Of a stretch of 16,230 nucleotides of DNA, positions 14,626 to 16,230 are shown piece by piece. Made by a program: the position numbers and the translations under genes. The DNA is from Gammaproteobacteria bacterium (GTDB lineage Bacteria > Pseudomonadota > Gammaproteobacteria > Comchoanobacterales > Comchoanobacteraceae): assembly GCA_030829925.1 (NCBI GenBank), contig JAURNZ010000022.1, positions 1 through 16,230 of the forward strand. Reading direction: 5' to 3'. Position 1 is the first letter of the stretch; each line of letters opens with the position of its first letter. The notes under the pieces were generated by a model. The model ran no database searches and had not been told where the DNA came from. It saw only the letters and a program-made list of their open reading frames with translations.

Positions 14626-14668
14626 TTAGTTTGTTACTAAATGATGTGTGTTTACAATACTGTGTTAC

Positions 14669-16147
14669 TTAATATGCTTTAGCAAATATGGTCCAACGAC
14701 CTGGTTTGCCAGTAAATATACAAGGGCCTTCTTCCGCATGATCTAATGGAAAGCATCTAACGGTAACGCTTAAGTCTTTCTTCAGTTGTGCTTCAATGTT
14801 TGCGTCTTCACACCAATAGCCTGCTACAAAACCTGTATTCTTTTTGAAGCATGTGTAAAGTGCTTTATCATCTGAAACAACTTGGATATTATCTTTTTGG
14901 AAAGACTCAGCTTGGTTTTTATAGTTTGACTGTATTTCATCTAGTAAAGCCGTGATGTTTGTATAAAAGTCATCTATTGATAGAGTTTTTTTCTCTTTAT
15001 AGCCAAGGTCTCTTCGTCCCATAAATACTGACTTTTGTTCCAGTTCTTTCCGACCAATTTCTAAGCGAATAGGGGCTCCTTTTTTTACCCATGACCATGC
15101 TTTTTCACCGCCTCTTAAAGGCCTTTTATCTATCGTTACTCTAATTGGTTCACCATGGTATGTGGTTTTTTTTAAGTGATTTTCAATACTTTTACAAAAT
15201 TCTAGAAGTTCATCGGTGTCATCGTTGTGCATGATAGGTAGTATGACAACATGTTTAGGTGCAATCCTAGGTGGGACACGTAATCCATCATCATCACTAT
15301 GAGTCATGATCAAACCACCAATAAGTCGAGTAGAAACGCCCCAAGAGGTCGTCCAGCAATGGTGTTTTTGTTCATCTTCACCTAAATATTCTATGTTAAA
15401 AGCTTTCGAAAAGTTTTGTCCAAGAAAGTGGCTGGTGCCTGCTTGAAGTGCCTTGCCATCTTGCATCATGGCTTCAACACAATAGGTATTTAGCGCACCA
15501 GGAAAACGTTCTGTTTCAGATTTCTCACCCTTAATAACAGGCATGGCTAAGATGTTTTCACAAAATTCAGCATATAAGTCTAGTTTTTCTAAGGATTGTG
15601 TAACCGCTTCTTCAGATGAGGTGTGCGCAGTGTGGCCTTCTTGCCATAAAAACTCAGTGGTGCGTAGAAACATTCTTGTACGCATTTCCCAACGGACAAT
15701 ATTAGCCCACTGATTGACCAAGATTGGTAGATCTCTATAGGAAGCAATCCATTTTGAAAACATGTCTCCAATAAGTGTTTCAGATGTTGGGCGAACCACA
15801 AGTGGTTCTGTCAGCGGGCCTGCAGGTTGTAATTTCCCATCTTTATCTGCTTCAAGACGGTGGTGCGTCACAACGGCACATTCTTTTGCAAAACCGTCAA
15901 CATGCTCAGCTTCTTTTTCTAAAAAGCGCATGGGTATAAACAGTGGACAATAAATATTTTCTACGCCTGTTTCTTGAAAGCGCATGTTAAGTTCTTTTTG
16001 AATGCCCTCCCAAAGTGCATAACCCCAAGGTTTAATGATCATACAGCCTCTAACAGGTGAGATTTCTGCCAAGTCAGCTGCTTTAATGACTTGCTGGTAC
16101 CATTCAGGGTAGTTTTCGCTACGGGTCGGTGTAATGGCTGTTTTCAT
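14669..16147 (-). CDS. proS: Prolyl-tRNA synthetase, archaeal/eukaryotic type (ProS3)
   Basis: A 492-residue class IIa synthetase that charges tRNA-Pro. It has the archaeal/eukaryotic-type architecture: no editing (INS) insertion between motifs 2 and 3, and a C-terminal extension ending in CIFTGKPGRWTIFAKAY, whose terminal Ala-Tyr is diagnostic. Other landmarks are GCMIIKPWGYALWEGIQ in motif 1, VVRPTSET (117-124), motif 2 MFLRTTEFLWQEGHTAH, and motif 3 region LIMTHSDDDGLRVPPRIAP. I chose the ATG at 16147, preceded by GTGAG with six bases of spacing; the longer TTG reading from 16177 would run into argS and add ten residues not seen in the family. It is seven bases after the argS stop, so the two synthetase genes form an operon. 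Most gammaproteobacteria carry the bacterial-type enzyme, so this form is a lineage clue or an old transfer. Confidence 0.95.
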   Translation of the reverse strand: MKTAITPTRSENYPEWYQQVIKAADLAEISPVRGCMIIKPWGYALWEGIQKELNMRFQETGVENIYCPLFIPMRFLEKEAEHVDGFAKECAVVTHHRLEADKDGKLQPAGPLTEPLVVRPTSETLIGDMFSKWIASYRDLPILVNQWANIVRWEMRTRMFLRTTEFLWQEGHTAHTSSEEAVTQSLEKLDLYAEFCENILAMPVIKGEKSETERFPGALNTYCVEAMMQDGKALQAGTSHFLGQNFSKAFNIEYLGEDEQKHHCWTTSWGVSTRLIGGLIMTHSDDDGLRVPPRIAPKHVVILPIMHNDDTDELLEFCKSIENHLKKTTYHGEPIRVTIDKRPLRGGEKAWSWVKKGAPIRLEIGRKELEQKSVFMGRRDLGYKEKKTLSIDDFYTNITALLDEIQSNYKNQAESFQKDNIQVVSDDKALYTCFKKNTGFVAGYWCEDANIEAQLKKDLSVTVRCFPLDHAEEGPCIFTGKPGRWTIFAKAY

Positions 16148-16154
16148 AGTTTGC

Positions 16155-16230
16155 TCACATAAAATCGATGGTTTCAATGCCTAGGATATTTAGGCCTTGT
16201 TTAAGAATATTCGCTGTTAATATAGAAAGA
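16155..16230 (-). CDS. argS: Arginyl-tRNA synthetase, C-terminal end only
   Basis: Only the last 25 codons are inside the window. They read LSILTANILKQGLNILGIET followed by IDFM and a TGA stop. This is the conserved C-terminal helix and terminal Met of the DALR anticodon-binding domain of ArgS, where Ile-Glu-x-x-x-Met is standard. It is too short for homology by length alone, but the pattern and the position directly before proS make it convincing. The rest of the gene continues beyond 16230. Confidence 0.75.
   Translation of the reverse strand, partial: LSILTANILKQGLNILGIETIDFM

Noticed and set aside
14626..14668. Possible terminator between proS and the ABC gene
   Set aside because: Only a 5-bp imperfectly placed stem (TTAGT/ACTAA) is present, without GC content or a T-tract.
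16148..16177. Ten-residue N-terminal extension of ProS from a TTG codon
   Set aside because: It would overlap the argS stop and the family N-terminus begins at the ATG at 16147, which has a ribosome site.

Overview
The window is an AT-rich (roughly one-third G+C), densely packed stretch of a bacterial chromosome. An RfaH-type antiterminator, a bifunctional ManC, an ElyC-like envelope factor and a BarA-style Hpt domain point to a gammaproteobacterium. The low G+C and an archaeal/eukaryotic-type prolyl-tRNA synthetase would fit a host-associated lineage such as Legionellales, but that placement is inference.

Bases 1-8122 are mainly a surface-polysaccharide locus on the + strand. It holds the 3' end of an FnlA/CapE-type UDP-GlcNAc dehydratase/epimerase, an FnlC/WecB-type 2-epimerase, a small monotopic phosphoglycosyl transferase, an overlapping pair of thiamine-diphosphate E1 alpha and beta subunits with no E2 or E3, and manC behind its own sigma70-like promoter. 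A lone small membrane-protein gene on the - strand follows, then galU and an elyC-like gene. The locus makes nucleotide-sugar precursors (UDP-6-deoxy-HexNAc, GDP-Man, UDP-Glc) and loads the first sugar phosphate on the lipid carrier. The E1 pair most likely modifies a sugar, for example by adding a two-carbon branch.

Bases 8133-10037 (- strand) hold a Wzx-like flippase followed by rfaH. A perfect 20-base palindrome lies between them, in the presumed rfaH promoter. The flippase exports lipid-linked glycan, and RfaH-type factors usually control long polysaccharide operons, so this block belongs functionally to the first.

Bases 10064-10210 hold an AT-rich divergent control region with nested inverted repeats and a tRNA-Thr(UGU) gene without encoded CCA. 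Bases 10219-11926 (- strand) hold an unfamiliar 441-residue protein with weak ELM1-like features, followed by a solitary Hpt phosphotransfer protein.

Bases 12020-16230 hold a zinc-free MDR oxidoreductase (+) that overlaps tail-to-tail with a fused ABC exporter (-). Upstream of the exporter are proS and the last codons of argS. Several genes (E1 alpha, the oxidoreductase, perhaps hpt) have a -10-like box 6-8 bases before the start codon and no Shine-Dalgarno sequence, suggesting leaderless transcripts. No insertion sequence, CRISPR array or phage gene is visible. The only gene-free stretches are short intergenic gaps, all under about 120 bases.
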